A stretch of 60,000 nt of DNA from Phoronis australis (lineage: Eukaryota; Phoronida; Phoronidae). Made by a program: the position numbers and the translations under genes. This document shows, piece by piece, positions 47,043-58,082 of the stretch (the first letter of the stretch is position 1; each line of letters begins with the position of its first letter). Under the pieces are notes generated by a model. The model had not been told where the DNA came from. It searched no databases and worked only from the letters and a program-made list of their open reading frames with translations. The DNA is taken from assembly GCA_002633005.1 (NCBI GenBank), contig NMRA01000020.1, positions 890,803 to 950,802 of the forward strand. The letters are read 5' to 3'.

Positions 47043-47700
47043 ATGGCTCAACATTTTCACGTGCCTGTACCGCCAACTTACTGGCCCACCGCCGGGACAG
47101 GACACTCCATCTCTGAAGTTTGAACAGTTCCTTGAAATAATAGAGGACTACTTTGTATTAACTGACCATGGGCGGGGCACCATAGTGCGCTGGGGAGCTA
47201 TATAGCCCCCACCTTTTTCCAGTGCTGCGCCGCCATGCTGACGCTAACCAAAAGGAAGGTAACCACCTCTCACATCAACAAAAAATATGCTACTACGATC
47301 GTTTCTGGGAGCTACGGCTATTGCAGTGGATGCCCACCCCAATGGCAAAACGTACAAATCAGCCGATGCTTCATATACAGCGTATGTGACGGTGACCAAG
47401 GAGACTTTCGACCGACCTGTAAATCGGGTAAGGGCGCATTTCGATTTTGACAATAGACTTCAGTTACCGAATGCGTCTGACTCCAAATTCCTGCAAGCGC
47501 ACTGTGCTCATTACAGAGTGATTGTGACTTTAAGGGAAACCCGGATTATTTTCTGGCTATCCGGTTTGTTCAGGGCTTGTACAACGAAGAGGCTCAATCT
47601 CGGAAACTTCAAGAGAAAGACACTGATTAAGCTCGTTTTATTGACATTGCCAAGAACGAAGAAACTACCCAGCAAACCCCCAAGGTTTTAAGTGGACAGC
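47043..47700 (+). pseudogene. Ty3/gypsy gag remnant, frameshifted and interrupted
   Basis: A start at 47043 (MAQHFHVPVPPTYWP) lies just after the primer-binding site. Further on, in other frames, are PSLKFEQFLEIIEDYFVL, then after the inserted mini-element LLRSFLGATAIAV and SYTAYVTVTKETFDRPVNRV followed by AHFDFDNRLQLPNASDSKF. This matches the order of gypsy capsid motifs (LL..LG.EG, F.P..NV..ER..F..R.Q). Several frame changes and the 71-bp insertion inactivate it. Confidence 0.65.
47167..47237. mobile_element. Mini-palindromic element, copy C, inserted in a gypsy gag, with 5-bp target duplication
   Basis: The 71-bp copy begins CATGGGCGGGGCACCATAG, has GGGGAGCTATATAGCCCCC at the centre and ends GCTGCGCCGCCATG. 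The flanks are CTGAC at 47162-47166 and CTGAC at 47238-47242. It interrupts the gag remnant, so it moved after the retrotransposon arrived. Confidence 0.87.
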
Positions 47701-48084
47701 ATGGTGTTACTCATCCTCACGTGGCTGCAGCTAAAAGAAGGCCCCACACCCATAATGGCCACAAACCACAACAGCATCATTAAAGACGACACCCTAAACA
47801 AAAACATACTACTCCACAAAGAAAAACCTGTTAATTATTGCAGTGGTTCCAAGTTCCGGTCATCTCTGAAGAGAAGCGCGAGTCCGCTCGACCAAAAGAA
47901 ACCGCATACATGTACTCCCAAAGGATCGTCACCATGATCAGCGCCTCTAAAAGTTGTCGGCGACTGCATTGGCAACTGGACGTATAGCCTTTCAAACGGC
48001 CACGGTCAGCTCCGGCTGGAATGCCCGCCGCATGCGAAAGGTTTTCGAAGAGGCACACGATACCTGCTTCAACTTCGCGTGTTA

Positions 48085-48182
48085 CCTCGACCATTCTGAC
48101 GTGCCGCGGCGATCGTCCCGCTCCAACAGAGGACTGCCACCAACTCGATTTCCGCACTAACGCAGTGATGAGCGGGGAGAGG
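48085..48182 (+). pseudogene. Ty3/gypsy pol C-terminal tail and polypurine tract
   Basis: The frame ends VPRRSSRSNRGLPPTRFPH, like the basic RRSxRxxxPPxR tail of gypsy integrases. A purine-rich AGCGGGGAGAGG at 48171-48182 sits directly before the 3' LTR, as a polypurine tract should. Protease, reverse transcriptase and most of integrase are missing, so the element has a large internal deletion. Confidence 0.55.
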
Positions 48183-48393
48183 TTGGTGCTCCGATCACAA
48201 ACTATCAGGTGTGCCAACCACGAACGTTAAAGTCACGAGTCTCAGAGGTGACTCATTTAGACTCTACAGTCAGTGTGGCAAAGGACTCCACGTATAGACC
48301 TATTTACAAGTATTTCCATATTATACGGAGTTACCATCTCTTCAGCAAGCAATATATGTGTTATACCAATTTACTGCGTTACTACCTACACAA
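48183..48393 (+). repeat. 3' LTR of the Ty3/gypsy-type retrotransposon
   Basis: Direct repeat of 46821-47011 with about 85-90% visible identity, plus a 16-bp insertion (ACGTTAAAGTCACGAG). The divergence indicates an old insertion. No exact target duplication is seen around the pair. Confidence 0.78.
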
Positions 48394-48412
48394 CTATTTG
48401 TTGAGTCGTAAC

Positions 48413-48564
48413 CAGGGGCGGATTCAGGATTTAATTGATTTAAGGGGGGCGGGCAGCTAGAGGGTAGAGTATTAGCCAGGATTTTGCCCGTCAGACATTC
48501 GCACCCGCAACTGCCATATAATCTAGAACTTAATGGCGGCGGCCCCCCTCTAAATCCGCCACTG
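48413..48564 (-). mobile_element. hAT-like MITE, family CAGTGGCGGATTTAG, copy 2
   Basis: 152 bp, reverse orientation, from CAGGGGCGGATTCAGG to CTAAATCCGCCACTG. It contains GCCCGTCAGACATTCGCACC, matching copy 1. It lies 19 bp after the second gypsy LTR; no clear target duplication. Confidence 0.82.
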
Positions 48565-48810
48565 GAAACTGTATTTTTATTCGAGAATTCAGACCGCAAT
48601 TTAACAATGAAGTTTTATAGCAATGCACCACAATTTTGTGGAGTCTGCAATAGGCTGATGAATTCTAGCTCCGTTTCTGAGACTAGGTTTCAACCGCCTT
48701 AGGCTAGAATAAGCGCACCCTCCCGAAACGAATTTTTGTAAGCGCCCTGTTCGCCTATCAGGGCAAATAATGAATGTGTGAATCTATTGAAAAAGTTCAC
48801 AGTGGTTACT

Positions 48811-49440
48811 GTCTGTACTTCGGGAGGAAGTTCTCCGATATGCAGAATTGATCAGCGCACGACACTTCTCGTTATTGCCAGAGTCTTTTAAACTACAACC
48901 GGAACGTGAAACCTGTGTGAATCTGTCTCACTATGATTTGGACGCAGCAGAAAAGGACTTTCTCGCACTGGGTATTAATGTTCTTGTTAGATCCAAGTTT
49001 GACACCTATCGCAAGAACGTTGTATAATGATATTTTGCGACTAAATTGAGCTGATGGGTTTCTCAGAGTTAACCCTAACATACGAGAACAGCTTCGGCTC
49101 TGAAGGGACCAAGTGTTGCAGCAAAAATCATCAGTGTGCTCTCTCCAACCGTCTCCTAGATGCTTCCAAACGTCTGAAGAATAATGATAACATCGTTATT
49201 CGCCGCGCCGATAAGTCTGCTCAGTATGTTATTTTAAACAAAGATGACTATTCCGATAAACTGAGTCTATTAATATGTCACCCTACCAAGTTTACTAGCA
49301 TTAGTCGGACACCCCTCATTGAACTTAAACGTGAATTGAATCGTCACATTAAGGCTATAAATGCTGAGGTTGGTCGTCGAATTTTCTAGACTGAAATCGA
49401 AGGCGACTACTCCGAAAGTTATCTCTGTGGTAACCCCAAA
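48811..49440 (+). pseudogene. Penelope-like reverse-transcriptase N-terminal fragment
   Basis: Frame 1 reads CVNLSHYDLDAAEKDFLALG and INVLVRSKFDTYRKN (pattern NLS...L...E...L..G..F.....FD). After two stops, frame 2 (49054-49389) has NNDNIVIRRADKSAQYVILN and KDDYSDKLSLLICHPTKF, the Penelope IxxADK...V.....Y..K......F block. A third piece has GDYSESYLCGNPKINK, like the Y.YG.PK.HK motif. The catalytic palm is absent. Confidence 0.68.
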
Positions 49441-50582
49441 ATAAACAAAAAGATGTTCCTCTACAGCCGATAATATATTATGAACGAAACGGAGTAAAGA
49501 CTGCCAAGAACGAAAAGTGTCGTGTGTTTAATCAATTCTGCAAATGGTTTCTGTAAATACGTTAATTACAAAATACATGCGTAAATCAATGATATATTAT
49601 ACAAGATTACTTCATATAGGAGAACATAGGTACCTACTGAAGTACTACAGCTACTAAGGGAACAGGATGAAAACGGTAATCGTAAATGGGCAAATCGAGT
49701 CAAAGAAATTTTGGGTATAGGTAAGGTTATGGGGAAGTTTGGTAAATTGGCCCAGGTAATGGAGTTGAATTTACTATGGTTTTCAAGCAGAGGTCACTAC
49801 AACTATACGGCGTATAAGCTCTTATCCGCTGGATAGTTATACAGACTTTTATGCAACCGGGCCCAGATAACGACAGAAGCCTGGATGATAGTTTCACTGG
49901 TGAGAGTATGGTAGACACCCACAACACGTACGGTACCAAAGTCCAAATCACGACAAGAGGTGAGGCAGGCGGGGCCAAGTACGAGAGCACTTCCTAGACC
50001 GACAATAAAAGTTTGTAGCTGTAAACTGCATTGTTAAAGAGTAGAAAGAAGCCGAATAAACGAACGCATCACAGGGCACCAGAAGCGCAATTAGAAGGTT
50101 AGTACTGTATATTAGGCCGCAACACAAGAAAATACCACCTTTAACAGATTCACAGGATAGTCTCTGGGCATCAGACCAGTAAATGTCATGACAAAGAGCA
50201 CAACTACGCAAAAACGTCAAAGACAATCGCACCTATAAAGACGATGGTTAACCAGGCCGTGTCTGCCTTGTATGCGCGTGACGACGCAAGTCGGTGCATG
50301 CCGGGAAAACGCGACGCGGACAAGGTGGAAGGGGAGAAGAAACAAAGAGAGAATACTTAACAATTACTTGACGAACATCCACAAAAAGTTCATATCTGAG
50401 GAGCCTTCAATCGAGCTGTTTTGCAAAATGCGTCCAAAGAACATATGAGAGACAATAAACGTTGTCGTCAAGAAGCATGTCTATGCATGTCCCACCAAAT
50501 CATGGCTTTAAAACTGAACTCTCTTCGTTCGTAAGGGGTGGATCAGTATTTCGCCGAAACCTGAACAGAAGTAGCGAAGAAG

Positions 50583-51027
50583 TTGACAGTAAGCGCTTTC
50601 GAAATAAAGGTCCAGGCCATATCGGATGCGGACATCGAATACGAGCAGTGGAGCAGTGTAGTCGTTGATGGCACGAAAATAAAAACGCGCATCGTTAAAG
50701 AAACCAAACCAAACCAAACCAAAGGACGAGTTTGTGGAGCACACGACGAAGCAATTCAAAAGCTTTCTGCAGCACGTCGACCGTGTTCATAAGCAGTACC
50801 AAGCATTGAGCGAGTTGAAAGACAAACAGCCAAAGGGACACGTGACTCTCCATGTGGACTTCAACGAAAACTTTACGTGCCATTCAATGGATGAGGTACA
50901 TACAGCGTACTGGAATGCAACATCAGTAAGCTTTCACTCGAACAACCAAAATCAGCAAAGTTACGAATCAGCCCTTTTACGCTCTTCTGCCACTTACATT
51001 GCCAATCTTATTCAAGCACATTTTTAA
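50583..51027 (+). pseudogene. Remnant of a transposon-associated protein, frame broken at an ACCAA microsatellite
   Basis: Frame 1 has YEQWSSVVVDGTKIKTRIVK. Frame 2 has FKSFLQHVDRVHKQYQALSE, then GHVTLHVDFNENFTCHSMDE and VHTAYWNATSVSF. This order (YxQW..., ...FL.HV..K.Q...L, ..H...MDFAENY.C...DE.Q.AYWN) is that of an uncharacterised repetitive protein family seen in many invertebrate genomes. The frame switch falls at the (ACCAA)n run at about 50701-50723. Frame 2 ends at a stop at 51025. Function is unknown. Confidence 0.5.
50701..50723 (+). repeat. ACCAA pentanucleotide microsatellite
   Basis: Four to five AAACC units in a row inside the broken open frame. A gain of two 5-bp units would produce the +1 frame difference seen between its two halves. 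Confidence 0.85.
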
Positions 51028-51689
51028 GCAATACTGACAACTTTATCTTTTCACATATTTTTTTTCCAATTGCACACTTTAGTGGCGTAGGAATCTGGCA
51101 CCTATACAACGCCATCCAGGAACTCAGTACCGCTGCTCATACAAGTGTTTGCAAGTGGACAGGTGCCTGTGAGTTGTGCAGTTTGGATGTGAGACATGTT
51201 CTGTGAGTGTAGGCAAGAGTTTGTGAGTTTACAGGTCCTGAGCCACATTAAAAAGTGTGCGAGACGAGTACATATAATAAATTAAATTGGAACCATTATA
51301 GAGTCAATCTTGAACTGAGTCTACATGAACAACTGCCATTGCTGCAACCAACACAAAATAAGGTATCACAAATACTAAGAAACGACCATAAACAGGTTTA
51401 TCATCATTAAATTCCCCAGAACTCTTACCTTCAAGTCACAAACACTTAGTGTATGCAACAGCTTCGTACCTAACGTGAAAAGCTCACACTGTAGGTTTTC
51501 GTAACAAGCCCACACTGACTTTGTTTCTGTCACAAAATTCCCAGAAACACCTTGGTGCAAAACATGAACAAAATACAAAAACGTCCTATAATCTAACAAC
51601 ATTATCTAAATATAAACTGGAAGTAAGGCCAATGTCCCTAAAGATGGAACAAAGCACTGAACAAATTCTAAACCTTCATTTTAGAGCTA

Positions 51690-52200
51690 TTAACTCCCTT
51701 GGTGTGACCATGAAAAGGATGTCTATGTCACCAACTTAGACTGGTGCCAAGCGATCTCCCATCTACACATTGATGCCAAGAATATTTTTTCCAGTCTCAG
51801 AGTGATGTCCAGATCATCAAATTCAAATGGCATTCCTAAATACCCTACATACACGTAAGCGCCAAATATGAGCAAAATATCAACCTTCCTTGTTGAGATA
51901 TTGTGCAACATTTCACATGTTGAAACCTCAAAATTTTCACTGTGACCATGAAAAGGTCAAGGTCATCAAATTCCTGCAGTGATGCAAAATATGAACAAAA
52001 TCTGAACATTCCTTCTTGACATATGGTGCCAACATTTTCTAAGTCAACTGAAACTTGATTTTCTTCCCGGGTACCTTGGAAATGACCTCGAAGTCACCAC
52101 ATTAGACTGGCGCCTGGTAGATGCCCCACCTACATCTCACTGCAAAATATGAACAAGTTAAACTGAAAGCTTCTCTCTTGAGATATAAAGCCAAGGGGAT
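51690..52200. repeat. Interspersed repeat with degenerate internal repeats (GTGACCATGAAAAGG / GCAAAATATGAACAAA)
   Basis: GTGACCATGAAAAGG occurs twice (about 51704 and 51942), and GCAAAATATGAACAA also recurs (about 51983 and 52142), each with a GCCAA/TTGAGATAT block between. It carries AAGGTCAAGGTCATC near 51953. The layout resembles TGACC-rich interspersed repeats common in marine invertebrates; class unknown. Confidence 0.5.
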
Positions 52201-55200
52201 TAGTGTGATGAAAGAGATGCCCTAACCTGTGGAGGTGGCAACAATGAACAAAATAAGGCTCACTACATACAGTATTGGGAATTTCCAATAGTGCTCCCAA
52301 GACTGTCTCACATAATTCTAGGAGAGTAGTGTGGGAAGAAGGAATCAGTGTGCCTAGGGAGCTTTTTCGCAAACACTGTACATGGTCTTTACTTTACTGC
52401 TGCTGTTAATGTATTGGCTTAAGGAGCCACCAGTGAAACCGGAAAATGTACAAGAGCGCAGTTACACAGTAATAGCTGGCACTGGGTTGAGAAGACAGGA
52501 TACACACCTATGAAGCTCCAACACAAAGCACAATGACACTCCTGAAGATGTCATATCCCTCTACAGTGCAACCAATGACAGACCCTGAAATATAAAATTC
52601 AACACCACTTAGGTCAGAGAAAGTGCGATCTGAAACCATTTTTAGCATATCAACGGCACTAAAATTTGTTAAATATGAGAAACATTTGTATTACCATTTT
52701 CGACAAAGGAACTGTTGGTTTTGGAATGCAATCTGCCACAGAAAAGCTTTCTCTACCTGTATAGTCATTATGGTTGTGTAGGACCCTAGGAAAATGTCCA
52801 AATTTGACTGACTTTGAACACAGCATCTCGAAACGGTTGATCGGATTCAGATAAACTTTCACCTACTATGCTTTATGCTCCATTCTCTAAAAAAACTGCC
52901 AGAAATTGATTTAAAATGCTCAACTTTTGCATGACGGGATATCAAATACAGAAAGTTATTGATACTGTTGTAATGCTTTGGTTGTTACTTTCTTTTTGCT
53001 ACGTTTTACTAAAGCAGCAAGGTAATGTGACCCAATAAATGACAAATCAATGTGACATTAAAAATCGAAGACAACCTTTCTATATTTCTTAAATTTGGCT
53101 AAATCCGCAGACTTGTCCATAACGTCCTACTTGCTGGATCTCAGTTTGGCGAGTATGGCACATAAAATAAATCAAATTATTGTTTGTTTAAAATCATTGA
53201 AACCAATCAAATTTTTTGACCTGGGTACAAAAAATTACCAAAGTCCGGAGAAAAACTAATTTGTGTTGCCAGAAGTCTCGATACATTGCCAATCAAATGC
53301 CAATGGCCTCAAAGGCATTGTGGAAAGAATTCAAACTTGGTGAAAACTCAAAAAATCTTGCCCACTTTCAACTTAAATTGTACGAATTAAAAACGGTGAA
53401 AAACAAGAGCTCGATAAGTTTAACATGGACCCTAAAAACAACTTACCTGCAGTACACTGCTGATACATCCACCAGATAACAACAGGTCCATCAGCGACCA
53501 ATCGGTGCATCTTATTAACTTATTGCAAACACCCATGCATGTAGGCGTGTTTAAAAAGCCAGACACAGTGGAGACTTAAAAACCTTTCTGTACGTACTTT
53601 GGTACTATGGAATTCCGTTATCTTTTTAAACAGGAGCTACAATTCCCAATTTACGCAGAGGATGATGAGAATACCCTTGTTTTTTTTGCAACTAGGTTTT
53701 GAAGATGTCATTTCCTACCTGACCTACTCATTGCTGTAGAAGTCCTCAAGAATTCATTTCTAGAATACACATGTGTACGGCTTAAGTTGGTTTGCTGCAA
53801 AGCTAGTACTTTTAGTAAAAATTTTTAAGAAAAACTGCACAATCTAGCAAAGATACTTCACATACCAGTCCCTATTTTAGAATAAGTGTAATTAGTGTTG
53901 GTAAATGAGATATTTAACATAACCTTTCACGACATATAGTAGAGGGACGAGGGGCAGTGATATGCACCCACAGAAGTGCATCGCATCAGTATGTAACAAA
54001 GACTAGTCATTCAATGGAGAGAATCAACCACTACAGCGACTTCGCAGAAACTGAAAAGGGTCCACAAGTCACATTACAGTGATTCCTCACTTACTTAGCA
54101 CACGACCTGCAATTTTATTTCGTTGAATTTCTCCACAGGAACACTTTATTACAAGCATACACAGATTGTAGTTTGTAGATGTCCTAAAACACTTGGTGAA
54201 AATCCTATTATTTGCAAAAAGGTAAAAAGCATTTGAAAAATGAAAAAAATAACCACTTTGGCAATTTTCATGCGAAATAAGTGGACAACCCCCATACCAT
54301 TGGTAAAACACACTGGAAAATGACAGGACCCATTTGACCCAATAAGGCTAAGGTATACGGAGTCACTGAACATAGAAGTCGTCAAGGAGGTCCCTTTTGC
54401 ACAAAATTCAGCAGGTACTGCCAGTTTGCCAACAAGTAGTGTGACAATTTTCAACAAAATCTGACAAGTACTTCGATGTATTTGGACCAATCCAAAAACC
54501 AAATGGTCACTCACCCCTGTGTCAGATTTCATCCATATCCCTCAAGTTTTCAGAATCAACGGACCAGAATGCGTGGACAGACACTAAACCAACCAGTAAA
54601 ACCAGACCCACTCAGCAACCCACTAACCGAACATACACACAATATGCACCCACACATCTAAATGGGGTGCATAAAACGGGATGTGAATAAGGGTGTGAAG
54701 TAAACAACGTGCATTTAAGGAATAATCTTACCAACAGCACGAGCACCCAAACAAAGGACCATTCATTTGCTTCATACTTCTGGCTTCAATCCAAGCCCCC
54801 AAAACTACAACAAGCGCCATCTTTTGGCATTCCTGACCGATTCTCATTCTCAAGCCTGGTTTTTCTTATGCTTCTCTTGAAAGCTTCTAACCCAGAAAAA
54901 CTTCTCTTTAAGCTTCATTTTTCATTTCACTTCTTCGTTTTCAAACTTCATTTTTCATTTTCATTCTTCAACATTTTCAACGCTTCATACTTCAATTACG
55001 TCAACTGTTTTTCTATCTTCAACACCTTTTTAAAACAGGAAAACAGTGTTAGATGGTTTGGACACAATACGACATCCCAGACATTACGACATTGAAAACT
55101 GCAACAGCGTTCAATCATGGCAACATTAAGTGCAACAAAGAAATCTTTACAACTGACCACTTCTCAATGTCGCACACACACGGATGCCTTAAACAGTAAT

Positions 55201-55250
55201 ACAAGTGTACTGGTAAAATAATGCGGCAAGACACAGCTATTTGGATACAT
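52200..55250. other. No supported gene
   Basis: AT-rich sequence. A low-complexity stretch at 54890-55010 is built from CTTCATTTTTCATTT variants, which produces a long plus-strand frame (54709-55095) that I do not consider coding. Confidence 0.5.
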
Positions 55251-55253
55251 ATT

Positions 55254-55901
55254 TTTATTGATAAGTCATTAAAAATACTACATTCAGTACCGAACTAAAA
55301 CACAGATGCAACAAAAGTATGGAACAACCAGGGCTTGGAATGACCAATGACAAAAATGAGGAAAATTTTCCAGGTGATGCATCGTTCCACATCTAAATAG
55401 GCTTGTGGGGTAGAAATATTTTTGAATTGTAAAATTTAACTGAAATCAATATTTTTGCAAAAATAAAGTCAAAATGAAGATCAAAAAAAAAAAAAACGAA
55501 AAAGATGAAACTGGAAATCAAATAAGAGGAAATCGAAACCAAACAAGAGGAACTCCTCTTAAAAGAAGAAAATTCCAAGCCCTGATACACCACTGGATAA
55601 CATTTTTTTAAAAATAAAAAGCATTTCTATAAATTTAGACACTCATGGCCGACTAATTATCAGATAAGCTTACAGAAATTCCAAAATTACATATGAAAAA
55701 GACAATCGTACCAAAATGCTACACTCTGATGAGAGAATAGATTTACAAGTTCAAACAGAGCAACTTAGACAGTAGTAGTGGAAATATTGTAAGCAAAATG
55801 CAACATCTTTACAAAGTGTTTTTCTCCAAAATTCAAGACTGACAAATTCCTAGCATTCACATATGTGAAGCACTCATTCAGGAGTGTTTTCGAGTTTTAT
55901 T
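55254..55901 (-). terminator. TRA2: Candidate TRA2 polyadenylation signals
   Basis: Minus-strand AATAAA occurs at 55901-55896 (only 36 bases after the stop) and at 55259-55254. The second would give a roughly 700-base 3' UTR that includes the MITE at 55329-55584. Which is used cannot be told from sequence. Confidence 0.45.
55329..55584 (+). mobile_element. hAT-like MITE, family CAGGGCTTGGAAT, copy 3
   Basis: The 256-bp copy has the best ends: CAGGGCTTGGAATGAC and GAAAATTCCAAGCCCTG. The interior closely matches the copy at 25487 (CCAGGTGATGCATCGTTCC, AATAGGCTTGTG, GAAACTGGAAATCAAATAAG). It sits downstream of TRA2, possibly inside its 3' UTR. No 8-bp target duplication is obvious. Confidence 0.82.
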
Positions 55902-55936
55902 TACAAAGCAATAAGACTGTGGTCACCAGTAGTCTT

Positions 55937-55947
55937 TTAGTATCGAC
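55937..55947 (-). CDS. TRA2: TRA2 last coding exon (Arg-Tyr-stop)
   Basis: A strong acceptor (CTCTTGTTCTTCCCCGTAG) is followed by GT CGA TAC TAA. Completing the split codon C|GT gives R-R-Y-stop, as in vertebrate TRA2 proteins. It is too short to appear as an open frame on its own. Confidence 0.88.
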
Positions 55948-58082
55948 CTACGGGGAAGAACAAGAGAGCCTCGTCAGTTAAAACTGCAATCAAGCACATG
56001 TGAATCTGTGGCACTATACATGAACAGCAGTACTGGACTGTGCAACAGATAAGTGTCAATCAAGGTAAACAACTGTTCAAATTACATAACACAGGCAATG
56101 TTTTCATCCGATGAATATGTCACGATTACATTGTGCTACCAGGGACTCCTTATAGGTCAGATGTTATTGACTGGTAGAAAATGTTCTAACGCACAGCTGA
56201 AAGTGTAACTACATAGTAAATTTTAAGGTAATGCAGTGTAGAGCGATTTCATCTGTGATCGAACGTAGGACCAAAATATGGTTTTGACAATGACGACACA
56301 TCTGACTTTGGGGGATTTCATCTACAAAGCTGCAAATGCATTGTGGGATGATTGTAGGTTTGTAAACTTCCGACGACAACACCGATAATGCGGGTTTCTG
56401 TTCGCACATGCAAGAGTTTAGCGAGTAAAGCCAATGTGATCATGCGCTTTGCTCGTGATGCATGACGATATCTTGAGAACTAATGCTTTTCCAGAGTTTC
56501 TTGGGTCTACAAAATGCCGGCTGGGCGTTTTACTGACGCCAAGAATCCTACTACAATGCACCCAAACTCTCCATAACGGTGAGCTCAAGTGACAAGTATC
56601 ATTTTCCATCGCACTGTTTACATGTCACATTTTCTGTGATGTTACCAGATATTTGGGAGCAGACAACCATCTCACAGACCTGTGTACCACCTAAACTGCA
56701 TTGGTGTACTTTGAACACCAGATCTGTGTTACCATCAGCTCAACGTGCCACGATGTCAATGCAGTCACCATGTGCGCAAGATAACACGCTACACAACTTG
56801 CAGTATAAATTCTACAGTCCCTTCCATAAGACACTGTCATTCTTTGAAATAACGTGGCAAAACAGATGTTCCCTTCTTAAAGAAACTACTTTCTTCACAG
56901 CTCAGAATATGCAGCCACCCATGCATTGCCATTTTGACAACAGTATGTATTTAGCCCCAAATAGCCGAAATTAGACAAAGTAAGCAATCCACAAACCATA
57001 GATGTCGTGGCTTATAGGTTAGGCCTGTGACACACATACTGACAGAGAAGACCTCGTAATTCGCCAATTATCGGGCTATTTCGAAAATGAAATGAAGTGA
57101 GTTTTTCGAGTTAGTAGCTCATCTTTTTTAATAATAATAATTTCTTTTTTAATAATAATTTTAGAATCTGCTCAATTTGCGTATTTTTGCCTGGCCGTGC
57201 GTATTTGGATACTGGAGGCTCGATTTCCGTATGAATCCATTTTTGTGTATGGTATACAGGTCTGATCTCATAACGTTTTTGAAAAACGACAGCAGCATTG
57301 TAAATGAAATGTACGAATAGACCACTCAAAGAGCGCAAGATTCACTAACTTTCAGGAAATGGTAGTTACACGCAAGTTCCATTAAAAAATTGAAGCAAAT
57401 AATATATTCACTTAAGAGTTAGAGAGGCATACTTACGAGGCGAGTAACTACGAGATCGCGACCGTGAATACCGACCACCACGGCGATAGTACGGAGAGGG
57501 TGATCTTCTTGGTGGACGCTCTCTGTAGCCACCCCTATTGTAACAAAAACAATCGGTCATTGTATTCACACAGGCGTTATGGAGTAAGTCATATAGTCAA
57601 GACAGCTGAACAAAACACTTAGTTTTGGTTTGATTAAGTAATAAAATCATTCCATTTTAAACTTCTGTCAAGAAATCGATAAATTTATAACTTAATTCAG
57701 CGAATAACCTCATAACACTAATTCTTATCTCACTTTATATAACTGCTCTAAGAAAGTGGGCATGTGGGACGAATAGTAACTAAACTTTTTCCTGCAAGTC
57801 TTGGGTACAGTTTTAACTCAGACCAATCTAAACATGCCAACATCGACAGGTGACATGTTATTCAGATCTCACATCACAATTTTCAATGTATGCATTCCAG
57901 GAAGGTTGTAGATAGGCCAGCAAATGCCCAAGTAGAGTAAAAATCTTACGCAACACAACTACCCACCCTGTTGGCTTGCCCAAATAAATCCCTGGAGTCG
58001 GCGTATGTGCCCGCTTGGTGATTGAGAAGTCAACACGAATTCGTCGCCCGTCAATCTCCATGCCGGCACATTTCTCCTTCGC
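55937..58082 (-). CDS. TRA2: Transformer-2 splicing factor (TRA2), 3' three exons
   Basis: TRA2 is an SR-like nuclear protein that binds GAA-rich exonic enhancers through an RRM and regulates alternative splicing. The exons are 58082-57967, 57534-57437 and 55947-55937 (stop TAA at 55939-55937), with phases 2 and 1 joining correctly. Exon 1 encodes the RRM end and linker, [20 protein letters not shown], then [13 protein letters not shown], nearly identical to vertebrate TRA2. Exon 2 encodes the second Arg/Ser region, [20 protein letters not shown], then RSRSYSPR. The last exon adds only Arg-Tyr-stop, giving SYSPRRY, the exact vertebrate C-terminus. The first RS domain and most of the RRM lie beyond the right edge. 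The glycine-rich linker is very short here compared with vertebrate TRA2B. Confidence 0.95.
57437..57534 (-). CDS. TRA2: TRA2 exon: C-terminal RS domain
   Basis: Acceptor GTTACAATAG and donor CCTC|GTAAGT. It encodes [20 protein letters not shown] and [13 protein letters not shown], an RS domain expected to be phosphorylated by SR-protein kinases (family knowledge). Confidence 0.93.
57967..58082 (-). CDS. TRA2: TRA2 exon: end of RRM and conserved linker
   Basis: Acceptor ATTTACAG and donor CAGG|GTGGGT. The frame begins [12 protein letters not shown], the last helix and strand of the RRM, with VDF as the final beta strand. It runs into [10 protein letters not shown], the TRA2-specific linker that helps contact RNA. 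It ends in phase 2 (GG|). Confidence 0.95.

Larger units (their letters stand above)
45772..49865 (+). mobile_element. Disrupted PIF/Harbinger-type element bounded by 19-bp inverted repeats
   Basis: TGGGCCCGGTTGCATAAAA at 45772-45790 and its exact inverse at 49847-49865 are typical Harbinger termini. Subterminal blocks on both sides repeat ATCCG/CGGAT and TATACG-type motifs. A broken Harbinger transposase lies inside the left end. The flanking trinucleotides (ACT and GAT) do not match, so the two ends may come from a rearranged element or from two elements. Confidence 0.6.

Noticed and set aside
54709-55095. 128-codon plus-strand frame
   Set aside because: Produced by low-complexity CTTCATTTTTC repeats; Phe/Leu-rich translation is an artefact.
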